A stretch of 64,000 nt of DNA, taken from Flavobacterium faecale. Its GTDB lineage: Bacteria; Bacteroidota; Bacteroidia; Flavobacteriales; Flavobacteriaceae. A model generated the notes under the pieces. It was not told where the DNA came from and searched no databases. It saw only the letters and a list, made by a program, of their open reading frames with translations. Position 1 is the first letter of the stretch. Every line of letters starts with the position of its first letter. Made by a program: the position numbers and the translations under genes. Shown here in pieces: positions 48,004 to 57,800 of this stretch. The stretch is from the NCBI RefSeq assembly GCF_003076455.1, contig NZ_CP020918.1:3570001-3634000 (forward strand), written 5' to 3'.

Positions 48004-48966
48004 ATGTCACATTTAACGATTGAACAAAGATACGAAATTGCTACACTTCGTTCACAAGGATTTTCAATGAGTAAAATTGGAGGGTTTATAGGTAGAGATA
48101 AATCTGTAATTTCAAGAGAGCTATCCAGAAATTCCGATCAAAGAAATAATGTTTATAAAGCTAAATTAGCCCAAAGTAAGGCCAGTATTCGACAGCATGA
48201 AAAAGCTAAGAAAATACGCTTTACTGAACAGATAAAAGCACGTGTTATTCATCTTTTAGAAGAAGATTTCAGTCCTGAACAAATAGTAGGATATTGCAGT
48301 GATAAAAACTTTGAATGTGTTTCGATTGAAACAATTTATCAATTCATTTGGAGCGACAAAAAGAAAGGCGGACAACATTATAAGCACCTACGCACAAAAG
48401 GAAAGCGATATGCTAAAAGAGGGGCTTTAAAAGGCTCAAGAGGTATTATTAAAGATAGAGTTGGTATTGAAAACAGGCCGTTGGTTGTAGAAGAAAAGCA
48501 AAGAATTGGGGATTTAGAAATTGATTTGGTAATAGGTAAAAATCACAAAGGAGCTTTGTTAACAATAAATGACAGAGCATCAGGTGTGCTTAAAATGGCT
48601 AAAATAAACAGTAAGGAATCACAAGAAATTCAGGAGAAATTAATTGAATTATTAATGGATTGGAAGCCCATTTTGCACACCATTACATCTGATAATGGGA
48701 AAGAGTTCGCTAACCATAAAAAAGTATCTGAAATATTAGAAATCTCATACTTCTTTGCCAACCCATATTGTAGTTGGGAAAGAGGTGCTAATGAAAATTT
48801 AAATGGTTTAGTAAGACAATATTTTCCAAAAAAATATAACTTTGATTTAATAACAGAAGAAGAGGTTTTAAGAGTAACAAATAAATTAAATAACAGACCC
48901 AGAAAAAGATTTGGTTTTAAAAGTCCAAATGAAATTTTTGAGCAAAAACTTAAACAATGTGCATAA
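48004..48966 (+). CDS. IS30-family transposase
   Basis: The 320-residue transposase has the N-terminal HTH (MSHLTIEQRYEIATLRSQG, RDKSVISRELSRN) and the IS30 DDE core: GDLEIDLVIG, TITSDNGKEFANH and SWERGANENLNGLVRQYFPK supplying D, D and E. It is full length without stops. TATTTTTG at 47974-47981 is a possible -7 box. Confidence 0.95.
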   Translation: MSHLTIEQRYEIATLRSQGFSMSKIGGFIGRDKSVISRELSRNSDQRNNVYKAKLAQSKASIRQHEKAKKIRFTEQIKARVIHLLEEDFSPEQIVGYCSDKNFECVSIETIYQFIWSDKKKGGQHYKHLRTKGKRYAKRGALKGSRGIIKDRVGIENRPLVVEEKQRIGDLEIDLVIGKNHKGALLTINDRASGVLKMAKINSKESQEIQEKLIELLMDWKPILHTITSDNGKEFANHKKVSEILEISYFFANPYCSWERGANENLNGLVRQYFPKKYNFDLITEEEVLRVTNKLNNRPRKRFGFKSPNEIFEQKLKQCA

Positions 48967-48985
48967 GGTTGCATTTGTTAATTGA

Positions 48986-49924
48986 ATCCACCTGATAAAA
49001 CAGTTTTGGAATTTAGATGAAAAGCATTTTAATCGAAAAATTGAATCTCAAGAGGAATTCTATACTTCGTTAAAGAGTTCTGACGACTTGAAAGATTTTG
49101 TTTATTGGCCTAACGAGTTAATACCAAAAAAATCAGTTGAATACAAAATTGAAAACAAAACATTCACTAACTGTAGTTTTGCTTTTACAACATTCGAGAA
49201 TATCATTTTTCAAAACTGCAAATTCATTAATTGTAGGTTTAACCACGCTAAAATTAAAAAGTGTAGATTTCACGATTGCTTATTCAAGTATGTAAATATG
49301 TTTAAAGTATCAATAAAGAAAACATACCTCGAACCAAATTCATTCAGAAATATAATCCCAAATATTCAAAACTTTAAAGGTTGTGTCAAAAATGCTAATG
49401 TTTGCGTGACCTTTTTCCAAGAAATACTTGATAATTCTAAAGATGAAGGACAACCTGAACATACAAAGCAAGCTGATTATCATTTTAGAAAATGGAAAGG
49501 ATTAAACTATATTCAAAAGAGATTTGAGCCAGAGAAAAATAGCAGAAGAATTACAAATTGGACTTTTACAAAAAAGTTTGTGCCAAACATGCTTTTGTAC
49601 TTTTTTACAGGTTATGGTTATAAAATTCCGAATTTCTTAATTGTATTTTTGCTTGGATTTAGTTTCTTTTTCTATAACAATTATAATAATTGGCTTAAAT
49701 ATGGACTTAAACAGAAGGACTTAAAAATAGAATCATTCAATCCAGAATTACCAAATTACAGTTCTACCTTTTATTACACTTTAGATTCCACCACTAAACT
49801 AGTGGATTCACAATTTCAAGCAACAACGGAATTTGGTATGGTTTGGCTAACAGCTCAAAGCCTATTTGGGTTCTTTCTATTAAGTGCATTATTGACAATA
49901 ATTATAAACAAATTCGTGCGATGA
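48986..49924 (+). pseudogene. Pentapeptide-repeat/2TM channel-like protein, 5' end displaced by IS30
   Basis: The frame is open from the IS30 right end and reads LIKQFWNLDEKHFNRKIES before the first usable start (TTG 49088). It then has pentapeptide-like repeats (FTNCSF, FQNCKF, NCRFNHAK, KCRFHDCLF; about 8-65 of the TTG form), a linker, and two TM helices with the layout of a two-helix ion channel (IPNFLIVFLLGFSFFF and LTAQSLFGFFLLSALLTIIINKF) around a pore-like loop SSTFYYTLDSTTKLVDSQ. The K+ filter TxGYG is absent. An ATG at 47846 past repeat B may be the lost start. The stop overlaps the next gene by ATGA. Confidence 0.65.
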
Positions 49925-50841
49925 AAAATTATAGCGTAGCAATTTTTGGTAGCTCATTGAGAGCAGATTTTGATAAATATAGCGATAAAGATTTATTGAT
50001 CGTAGCTGACGATTTTGAAACTTTAGAGAAATTAAAAAAAGAATACTGTAATGATAATTGGTCAATATCTTATTACACATATTCAAAGCTTAAATACTTG
50101 GCTGAAAATGGTAGTTTATTCATCAAACATTTACAAAACGAGTCAAAAATAATTATTGACATAAAAAATAGGTTGGATGAAATTCTGAACGAATTCAAAC
50201 CTAAAAACAATTACAAGGAAGACATTAAAGATTGCGAGAATTACTTTGATATTATTAAAACTATTCCAAGGACTGATTTAGGTTTTGCTTGGTTTTGTGA
50301 TAGTCTTTATGTTGGATTAAGGAATTATTTAGTATTTAAAAATGCAGAAATTGGAATTTTCGAATTTTCGTTTATAGAACTTTTAAACGGACTAAAAGAA
50401 AAAGGAAAAATAAGACAATCTGATATTGAAATATTAAAAGAATTAAGAGTTGTAAAGAGAAATTACAGAGAAGAAATTCTTGATGAACTACCAACATTGA
50501 GCTTCATTAAAAAGATTATACCAATTGCGAAAGCTATCGGAATAATAGAAACTGTAAAAATTGTAGATTCTCTTACATTTCAGAATATTGTAGATAAAGT
50601 TATCATCAGGAAAAAATTCAATGCTTATCAAAGATTGAGGTTAGTGGAAGGATATTATTGCTCTCAAAAATTAAACATTCCAGAACTAAAAAAAATAATT
50701 AGTAATCCACAGTTTTATGCTTCTAAAATGAAAGACAATGATTTTACTATGAATTTAATTTCGGAAATAAAAAAAAAACCTGCTGGCGCAAGTGTCCCGC
50801 TTGTGCCCACAAAAAAAACACAATACAAAAAGTCATTGTAA
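49921..50841 (+). CDS. MNT-type nucleotidyltransferase with HEPN-like C-terminal half
   Basis: I chose ATG 49921, whose ATGA overlap with the previous stop implies translational coupling; an upstream ATG at 49843 lies inside that gene. The 306-residue protein has the nucleotidyltransferase motif IFGSSLRADFDKYSDKDLLIV (G-S then D-x-D at about 22-25). Residues about 95-200 are helical (FAWFCDSLYVGLRNYLVF, IEILKELRVVKRNYREE), as in HEPN domains that pair with MNT enzymes. MNT/HEPN pairs act as toxin-antitoxin modules in which the antitoxin AMPylates or oligoadenylates the toxin. Here the two look fused and coupled to a channel-like protein. Confidence 0.62.
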   Translation: MKNYSVAIFGSSLRADFDKYSDKDLLIVADDFETLEKLKKEYCNDNWSISYYTYSKLKYLAENGSLFIKHLQNESKIIIDIKNRLDEILNEFKPKNNYKEDIKDCENYFDIIKTIPRTDLGFAWFCDSLYVGLRNYLVFKNAEIGIFEFSFIELLNGLKEKGKIRQSDIEILKELRVVKRNYREEILDELPTLSFIKKIIPIAKAIGIIETVKIVDSLTFQNIVDKVIIRKKFNAYQRLRLVEGYYCSQKLNIPELKKIISNPQFYASKMKDNDFTMNLISEIKKKPAGASVPLVPTKKTQYKKSL

Positions 50842-50854
50842 AAGCTTAAAAAAC

Positions 50855-51418
50855 ATTCCTTGAGATTCTTTCAGAATGACAATATTGTGGTAAAACTTTG
50901 CGTGATTGCTTCGTTCCTCGCAAAGACAATACTGCAGAAATTCTTTGCGAAACTCTGTGTTATAGCCCAGCTCTTCGAACTGTACTCGCAAAAACAAAAC
51001 GCTCTAAGAACCGCTGAGCAAATGTCTCCTGACTTTGCACACACAACAGTAGCAAGTCATCAACTGGAAATAAGAAATTGGCCAAACCGTTCCTTGAGAT
51101 TCTTTCAGAATGACAAGATTGCAGAAATACTTTGCGTGATTGCTTCGTTCCTCGCAATGACCAACTGCTAAAATACTTTGCGAAGCTCTGTGTTTCCTTT
51201 GTGAAACTCTGTGTTATAGCCTAGCTCTTCGAAGTGTAGTCGCAACAACAAAATACTCTTAAAACCGCTGTGCAAATGTCTCCTGACTTTGCACACACAA
51301 CGGTAGCAAGTCTTCAACTGCAAATAAGAAATTGTCCAAACCGTTCCTTGAGATTCTTTCAAAAGGACAAGATTGTAGAAATACTTTGAGTATCTCTATG
51401 TTATAGCTCAATAAAGAA
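50855..51418. repeat. Dispersed repeats R2, R3 and R4 in tandem
   Basis: R2 (50855-50969, partial), R3 (50969-51221) and R4 (51222-51418) share text with R1, including TTCCTTGAGATTCTTTCAG, GATTGCTTCGTTCCTCGCAA and CTGTGTTATAGC. From memory, the ATTGCTTCGTTCCTCGCAATGA core is a dispersed element in several bacterial groups. The remaining non-coding stretch to 51560 shows GCTGAGGCG, also seen after R1, and no gene. Confidence 0.85.
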
Positions 51419-51560
51419 TAACAAACCACGCGCTACGCAGTATCATTTTTAGCCGCTGAGGCGAACAAAAATTGTATTTAATAAACTATCTTTCAATTCC
51501 TAATTAGGTTCAAAAAATTAGAAATATAAGATAACTTGCAGATAAATTAAAACCAAGAAA

Positions 51561-53810
51561 ATGCAACTAAGAAAACAACTAAAAACCTACGGATTAATTA
51601 CACTATCCATTTTGATTGTTGGCTGTAAATCAGCTAAAACAGATACTCCTACGTCATCCATAACTATCTTAGACCCACAAATTGAAGCTATCCTTCAAAA
51701 ACTAACGATTGAAGAAAAAGCAGGACAACTTAATTTGATTCCGATGCCAGACCTTCCCACTGAAGTACAACTAAAACAAATTCGAGAAGGAAAAATTGGA
51801 AGCATTTTAAAATCAAACGGAACCGCACAAAACTTACGTTTACAAAAAATAGCGGTCGAAGAATCCAAAAGCGGAATTCCGATTCTGTTTCAAGAAGATG
51901 TGATTCACGGTTACAAAACCATCGCTCCTATTCCACTGGCCGAAGCCGCAAGTTGGGACATGGAAGCCATTCGAAAATCGGCAGCGGTTGCGGCACGTGA
52001 AGCTTCTGCAAGTGGTATTCACCTTACCTATGCACCCATGGTTGATGTGGCCAGAGATCCACGCTGGGGACGCATACTCGAAACTGCGGGTGAAGACCCA
52101 TATTTGAGTAGCAAAGCTTCTTTTGCAAGAGTAAAAGGTTTTCAAGAATCAGGTCAGCATTCGTTTCAAAATGTACTGGGTTGCGTGAAGCATTTTGCCG
52201 GTTATGGCGCTTCGTTAGCAGGACGTGATTATAATATTCAAGATTTTTCGGAAAGAGAATTACGGGAGACCTATTTACCTTCTTTTCAAGCGGCAATTGA
52301 TGCAGGTGTGGCTAGTTTGATGTGTGCCTATAGTGCCTATGATGGTGTTCCTTTGACCGCCAATACGTTCTTGATGCAAGATGTGTTGCGTGGCGAAATG
52401 GGTTATAAAGGTTTAGTCATGACCGATTGGGCGACTATTAATAACTTAGTGAGCACTGGAATTGCCGAAAACGGTGAAATTGCAACAACAATGGCTCTAA
52501 AAAACGGAATTGACATGGACATGAGTTCGTATAAATATGTCGCTTTGATTCCAAAATTAGTCAAGGAAGGTAAAATCACTATGACACAAGTAGACAATGC
52601 GGTACGTCAGGTTTTGATGCTCAAGAAAAAAGCGGGATTGTTTGATAATCCGTATGCCTATTTTGATGCCGAAAGAGAGAAAAACGAACTGTTATCGGCA
52701 CAAAACAAAGCGGAAACCAAAGATATTGCTTTAAAAAGTATGGTTTTGTTGAAAAACGAAAATGTATTGCCGATTTCAAATGCTATCAAAAAAATAGCAA
52801 TCATTGGCCCTTTTGCGAAAGCGAAAAGAGACCTACTAGGTTGGTGGGAATGCAAAGGGAATGCAGATGATGTAACTTCTATTTACGATGGTTTGAAAGC
52901 CGAATTTGGGGATAAAATCGAATTTACATACGCCCAAGGGTGTGAGATTGATAGTTTCAAGGTAGCGGGAGAAAAATTTATTCCCGAAGCCATAGAAACG
53001 GCTAAAAAAGCCGATATGGTAATTATGGTCTTAGGCGAAGAATTCTGGATGAGTGGCGAAGGTGGCGGAACGGCTTCGTTGCATTTGCCTAGTGCGCAAG
53101 AAAAACTAATCGCTGAAATTGCCAAAACCAACAAACCAATTGTATCGGTAATCGTATCGGGACGTCCGTATGTGTTGACGCAAATTGCGCAAAATTCGAA
53201 TGCTGTATTACAAGCGTGGATGCCAGGAACGATGGGCGGTGAAGCTGTTGCCGAAATTTTATCGGGAAAATTTAATCCTTCGGGGAAATTGCCTGTGACT
53301 TTTCCGTTTCACGAAGGGCAAGTGCCTATTTTTTATAATTATCGAAAAACAAGTCACTCTTTCGAATCAGGACCAAAAAACAACCGCTACTCTACCACAC
53401 ACCGTGATGTGCAAAACAAACCGCTGTACCCATTTGGTTTCGGACTCAGCTATACCACCTACCACTATTCGGATATTGAATTGAGCAGTGCAACAATGAC
53501 TAAAAATGGCAGCCTGCAAGCGACTATCAAAGTGACCAACACTGGCAAAGTTGTAGGTCGCGAGATTGTGCAGCTGTACCTACATGATGAAGTTTGTTCT
53601 GTAACCAGACCTTTAAAAGAACTAAAGGATTTCACGATTTTGGACTTAGAGCCTGGTCAAACCAAAACGGCCACTTTCAACATCACTCCCGACAAACTAG
53701 AATTCATAGGAATCGATTATAAAAAAACCATCGAACCCGGAAAGTTTACTCTTTTTATCGGTCGCAACTCTGATGATTTGAAGAAAATTGGGTTTGAAGT
53801 AGTGAATTAA
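51561..53810 (+). CDS. GH3 beta-glycosidase lipoprotein (BglX-like)
   Basis: The 749-residue enzyme has a lipoprotein signal (LSILIVGC, C22), so it is probably anchored in the membrane. GH3 domains are complete: the N-terminal barrel with RDPRWGRILETAGEDP, KHFAGYG and the nucleophile D289 in GLVMTDW; the alpha/beta sandwich (about 380-590) with GEEFWMSGEGGGTASL; and a fibronectin-like C-terminal domain. Likely beta-glucosidase or beta-galactosidase/xylosidase on oligosaccharides. It follows the repeat cluster and ends at a strong terminator. Confidence 0.92.
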   Translation: MQLRKQLKTYGLITLSILIVGCKSAKTDTPTSSITILDPQIEAILQKLTIEEKAGQLNLIPMPDLPTEVQLKQIREGKIGSILKSNGTAQNLRLQKIAVEESKSGIPILFQEDVIHGYKTIAPIPLAEAASWDMEAIRKSAAVAAREASASGIHLTYAPMVDVARDPRWGRILETAGEDPYLSSKASFARVKGFQESGQHSFQNVLGCVKHFAGYGASLAGRDYNIQDFSERELRETYLPSFQAAIDAGVASLMCAYSAYDGVPLTANTFLMQDVLRGEMGYKGLVMTDWATINNLVSTGIAENGEIATTMALKNGIDMDMSSYKYVALIPKLVKEGKITMTQVDNAVRQVLMLKKKAGLFDNPYAYFDAEREKNELLSAQNKAETKDIALKSMVLLKNENVLPISNAIKKIAIIGPFAKAKRDLLGWWECKGNADDVTSIYDGLKAEFGDKIEFTYAQGCEIDSFKVAGEKFIPEAIETAKKADMVIMVLGEEFWMSGEGGGTASLHLPSAQEKLIAEIAKTNKPIVSVIVSGRPYVLTQIAQNSNAVLQAWMPGTMGGEAVAEILSGKFNPSGKLPVTFPFHEGQVPIFYNYRKTSHSFESGPKNNRYSTTHRDVQNKPLYPFGFGLSYTTYHYSDIELSSATMTKNGSLQATIKVTNTGKVVGREIVQLYLHDEVCSVTRPLKELKDFTILDLEPGQTKTATFNITPDKLEFIGIDYKKTIEPGKFTLFIGRNSDDLKKIGFEVVN

Positions 53811-53830
53811 TTTTCACTTTTAAATACTTA

Positions 53831-53867
53831 AAAAGGTTGATAAAATTTGATTTTATCAGCCTTTTTT
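53831..53867 (+). terminator. Terminator after the GH3 gene
   Basis: AAAAGGTTGATAAAA pairs with TTTTATCAGCCTTTTTT (one G-T pair) and ends in a T-run on the plus strand; the opposite strand may serve the MazF gene as well. Confidence 0.85.
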
Positions 53868-53915
53868 GTGTTTATAAGTTAAAAGATACATTTTGAACTT
53901 TGGTCGTACATTAAA

Positions 53916-54239
53916 TCAATCCACAAAAGTTTCTTTAATAATTTCTTTCGTTTTTTTTATTTCAGTTTTATTCAACTTTCCTACTAACTTTATAATCCTT
54001 ACTTTATCAACTGTTCTAATTTGGTCTATTGCAATCATTCCTTTTTGTTCGTTGTGCGTAACAGGGATTCTCGTGGGATACTCTTTCAAACTTGAAGTCA
54101 TTGGAGCAATTACAATAGTATTTAAGTATTTGTTCATTTCATCTGGAGAAACGATTACACAGGGTCTGGTTTTTTGTATTTCACTTCCCACTGTGGGATC
54201 CAGATTTATTAAAACAATTGAATATTGTTTTAATTCCAT
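53916..54239 (-). CDS. mazF: MazF/PemK-type endoribonuclease toxin
   Basis: The 107-residue protein has the MazF fold pattern: YSIVLINLDPTVGSEIQKTRPCVIVSPDEMN, then TIVIAPMTSS and GMIAIDQIRTVDK. The K-T-R-P and D-Q-x-R-T segments are conserved. MazF toxins cleave mRNA. Its start overlaps the end of the upstream antitoxin gene by 10 bp, as expected for a coupled toxin-antitoxin pair. Confidence 0.9.
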   Translation of the reverse strand: MELKQYSIVLINLDPTVGSEIQKTRPCVIVSPDEMNKYLNTIVIAPMTSSLKEYPTRIPVTHNEQKGMIAIDQIRTVDKVRIIKLVGKLNKTEIKKTKEIIKETFVD

Positions 54240-54475
54240 TCTTCGAAGTTTTCATCATTAAAAACATCGTCTATTAACATTTTATCATCACCTTCTCTGC
54301 TCATTTTTTCAAATGCAGCTTCCCAGTTCTGTCGTGGTGTTTCGATTGGCTTTATGATAATACGTCCCATCTCAAGGATGATTTCTACTTTGTCTTTAAT
54401 ATTGTATTTATCTAAAATGGTCTTACTTAAACGTAAACCTTTTGAATTTCCAATTTTGATTATTGCAGTTTCCAT
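54230..54475 (-). CDS. mazE: MazE-type antitoxin
   Basis: ATG 54475 gives METAIIKIGNSKGLRLSKTIL, the AbrB/MazE DNA-binding start; the frame from 54511 adds residues that do not fit. The 81-residue protein then has an acidic C-terminus (DDKMLIDDVFNDENFEEW) that would bind and neutralise MazF. MazE proteins usually repress their own promoter. The gap 54476-54739 upstream shows no gene. Confidence 0.9.
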   Translation of the reverse strand: METAIIKIGNSKGLRLSKTILDKYNIKDKVEIILEMGRIIIKPIETPRQNWEAAFEKMSREGDDKMLIDDVFNDENFEEWN

Positions 54476-54739
54476 AGCCCTCAATTTAATGTTATTACAA
54501 AGTAAGCACATTATTTAATGATAATAAAATTTTTGGAGCGTTATTTTAGAATCAATTAGCTTCTAAACAACAATTATCTACTAATATATTTCTGTGATAT
54601 AAACTTCCATTACATACCATCAATCAACTACGATTCCCCAAAGTTTGTCTCGCTGAAAGCGTCTCTGCAAAGTTTCTGATTATCTCAAAACGTTTCCAAA
54701 TACCCAAACAATACTCATCCAATCATTATACCTAAAAAT

Positions 54740-54766
54740 AGGCTGATGGAAAAAACCCATCAGCCT
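54740..54766 (-). terminator. Terminator inherited with the sulfatase relic
   Basis: AGGCTGATGG pairs with CCATCAGCCT and is followed on the minus strand by TATTTTTA. It is nearly the same hairpin as at 58478-58505. It would now end the TPR-gene transcript. Confidence 0.8.
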
Positions 54767-54774
54767 ACTATTAA

Positions 54775-54858
54775 TTATTTTCTATTCCAATAAACATCCA
54801 TTCTTTTGATGGCGTCGCTTTTGTTCTGATATCTTAAACTCTGCAATAGACATTCGAA
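54775..54858 (-). pseudogene. C-terminal relic of a family S1 sulfatase
   Basis: The minus strand encodes FECLLQSLRYQNKSDAIKRM then DVYWNRK and a stop. The intact sulfatase at 58517-59917 ends [18 protein letters not shown], and the DNA beyond the stop, including the terminator, also matches. The rest of the relic gene is missing, so a second sulfatase was lost here, leaving its tail next to the MazEF pair. Confidence 0.85.
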
Positions 54859-54877
54859 TGATTTTAATTATTAAATA

Positions 54878-57800
54878 CTACAACTTTTCAAGTTCTATTT
54901 TTGCCCATAAATTACTAGCCAATAATTCAACCGCTTTTTGTAAATCCTCTTTCGCTAGAGTAGATTTACCTAGTCCACGATAACCTAGTCCTCTAATGGT
55001 GTAAGAAATAGATTTTTTTACGTTCTCTTTTTCGCGTTCTCCAAAAATCTGAAAGTAGTTGGAATCATCTACTGCGTTTGGATCTAGTTGTTTATTACCA
55101 GTTTCAACCAAACTATTGAATATTTCAGTTGCTTTCTTTTTATCACCCAGTTTTAGAAAGCTGAGTCCTTGATAATAGTTCATAAACCCTCTTAAGGCAC
55201 TTTTTTTCCTAACATCGGGTTTATCTAATAATGTGGCTAATTTAAAATATTTTTCAGTATTAGTTTTATCCTGCAATGCCTCATACGCTAATCCAATTTC
55301 GTAATTAATTTGCAAATTTCTATTGCCTGACCTAGCGCTACCTGCTTCTTCTTCAGGAACTTGTGCCAATAAAAAATGTTCTAATGCTTTTTTGTATTCC
55401 TTTTTATCGAAAAATTGCATTCCTAAAGTAAGTTGTGCATCAATAATCACTTCTCTAACCATTGAGTTACCCTCTCTAAAACTAAATTCTTTTCCCTTTA
55501 AATATTCTACCGAAAGTTCGGGTTTGCCTGCTAAAGTAAGTACTGTAATTTGGCTTATAAATGCATCATCACGTTGTCTAACAACGGCACTATTACCATC
55601 AAATATTTTTAACCTTTTGTCAATAGCTGAATTGTTTAATTCATATAATTTATCGAGTTCTGCATAAACAATTGCATCAGTTTTATCCAGTGCTATGGCT
55701 TTTTCATAATAAATAATAGCCTTGTCTAAGTTATTTAAATGGCGATAATAACCCCAGCCTAAATTACGGTATGCCATTGCCAATTTAGGCTCATATTTGA
55801 TGGCTTTTTCCCAATTGGCAATAGCCAAATCCGGCTGTTTATTATATAAAATATTTCCTAAGTAATAGTAGGCTTTACCATCAGAGGGATTGTACTCCAA
55901 AGCTTTGTTTATTATTTTTATCGTTTCAAGTCGAAATGGAAATATACCAGATTCTGATAAAGATTGTGCGAGGCTAAAATATTTTTTAGCTTTCGCTTTT
56001 TCGCCAAGCGAATCTTCTATAAAACCTAAATAATAATTTACAATTGGATTTTTGCCCTTAAATCGAACTAAAACATCTTGTGCTTCCAACATCAAACCTT
56101 CATTAAGATAACCAATGGCTAACTCTAGATAATTTTCATTAAAGTCTCTCAACTTTGTTGTAAGCGACTTTAATTCCTTTGTTGCGGCATCAGATTGACC
56201 TGATTCTTTTGCAATTAGATAGGATTCATTTACTAGTCTAAAATTAAGTGGGTCTGATTTTAAAATCAAATCTACAGTTGCCTGTGCTCCTTTGTAGTCT
56301 TTCAACTTCCTTTGAATGGATGCTTTTAGGGCAAATGCTTGGTTGTTCTTCGTATTTGTTGAAAGCGACTCCCCTATTTCGTACAAGGCTTTTTTGAAAT
56401 CGCCTTTTAAACAAGATATTTGCGCCAACTCAAAATAACCCGCAGAATGATAGCCGTAGTCCCAAGTTGCACGATAAAGAGTATCAATGGCTTCTTCATA
56501 AAGTCCCAAACCTTTTAAAGTTACGCCTTGTAGATAAAGCGCTTCGCCTGTGGAAGGCCTTGTATAATCATTTGTTAAACGTTTAATTGCTATTGAAAAA
56601 TGTTTTCTTGCAGCATTGTAATCACCATCTTTCAACAACTGATGACCAATTGCGGTATGTGTTCTAGTATCAGATGGGTCGCGTTTTAAAACTTCATTAT
56701 AATATTCGCTCGGCGATTTATAAAATTGCTCCATGCGGTTTCCTGCCAAAAAAAGTTCTTCTACCGAAGTCATATCTTCTGGAGAAGTGGGTCTATCCAC
56801 TGGTGTTGGAAGTTTTTCGATAGGTTTTAACTCTTTTGGTTGATAGCTAATAATGGTTTGATTAGTTGCTAAATCAATCAATTCAGTTGAAAGATCTGTA
56901 AACTTATTTAAGTCTTTTATGGTAATAAATTCCTTAAATGATTTTGCTGGCGAAATTTGCACGTCTTTTTGAAGGATAATTTTATTTCCGCTTTTTAAAA
57001 TGATTCGTGCTTTATCTAGTTTTTGGGTAGAATAATACCCTAATAAAAATTTATTTTCGCCTCTTTGCTCTAGGTTTACTGCAGCATCTATATTTGCATT
57101 TTTAAAACCCTCAATATCTCTCACGGGATACCAATATTGTTTCCAGGTTTTTGTTTCATATGGTCTTATCCAAGTATAATCTGGTTGATTATCAGAAAAA
57201 GCACCTACCATAATTTCTACATAGGGGCCACTGGTTTCTGTAAGTCTAGCTTCTGTAGCTTGCCCTACAGTACCAGAACCCCATTCCCAAAGTTTGGCTC
57301 CTTTAATAATATTATGATCGCCCACATGTATGGTTCCACTCTGTTTTCCATGGTCGTAACCCCCCATAAAATCCTCCTTTAAATCCCAAGAAAAAAAGGA
57401 AGCGTTTTCTTTTACATTTTTCCACCAGCTCACATCTACTCCTTTGGTAAAATCTTGGTCTCTAAAAATTTCAGTAGAAATTGGCCATCGTGTAAATTGA
57501 TTTTTGGCATGAAAGGTTGCCAATTGTACACTTGGCGGAAAAATAGTCTGATAATTTTCATTGGTGCTTGTAGCCACGTTTGCCCAATTTAAAAAACTAT
57601 TGGTATAAGGCGTCGGATTGTATATTGTTAGTTCCGCTTCAAAATAGGACTTTCCAGGTTTCAGAGTTACAGCAGCCGTCCATCTCATTCGGTGCCTCGG
57701 TTCTGTCTCTCCAATAAAAATAGTTTTGCTACCATCTTCATTTTCTGCCATAGAATAATCCATAGGGAGCATTGTTGAAGCACGATGATGATGCAATACA

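Larger units (their letters stand above)
47863..48988 (+). mobile_element. IS30-family insertion sequence
   Basis: Ends at about 47863 and 48988 are inverted repeats with 18 of 21 matches (GATTCAAGTGATAAATGCAAC against GATTCAATTAACAAATGCAAC), including AAATGCAAC in both. One intact transposase gene lies inside, giving about 1126 bp, normal for IS30 members of Bacteroidota. No target duplication is obvious. The element separates a promoter region and ATG from the open frame of the pentapeptide gene. Confidence 0.85.

Noticed and set aside
50860..51362. Open frames of 60-100 codons in the R repeats
   Set aside because: They lie in dispersed non-coding repeats, are not shared consistently between copies and show no domain pattern.
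50855..51418. CRISPR array
   Set aside because: Repeat units are 115-250 bp, imperfect and without regular spacers; no cas genes nearby.
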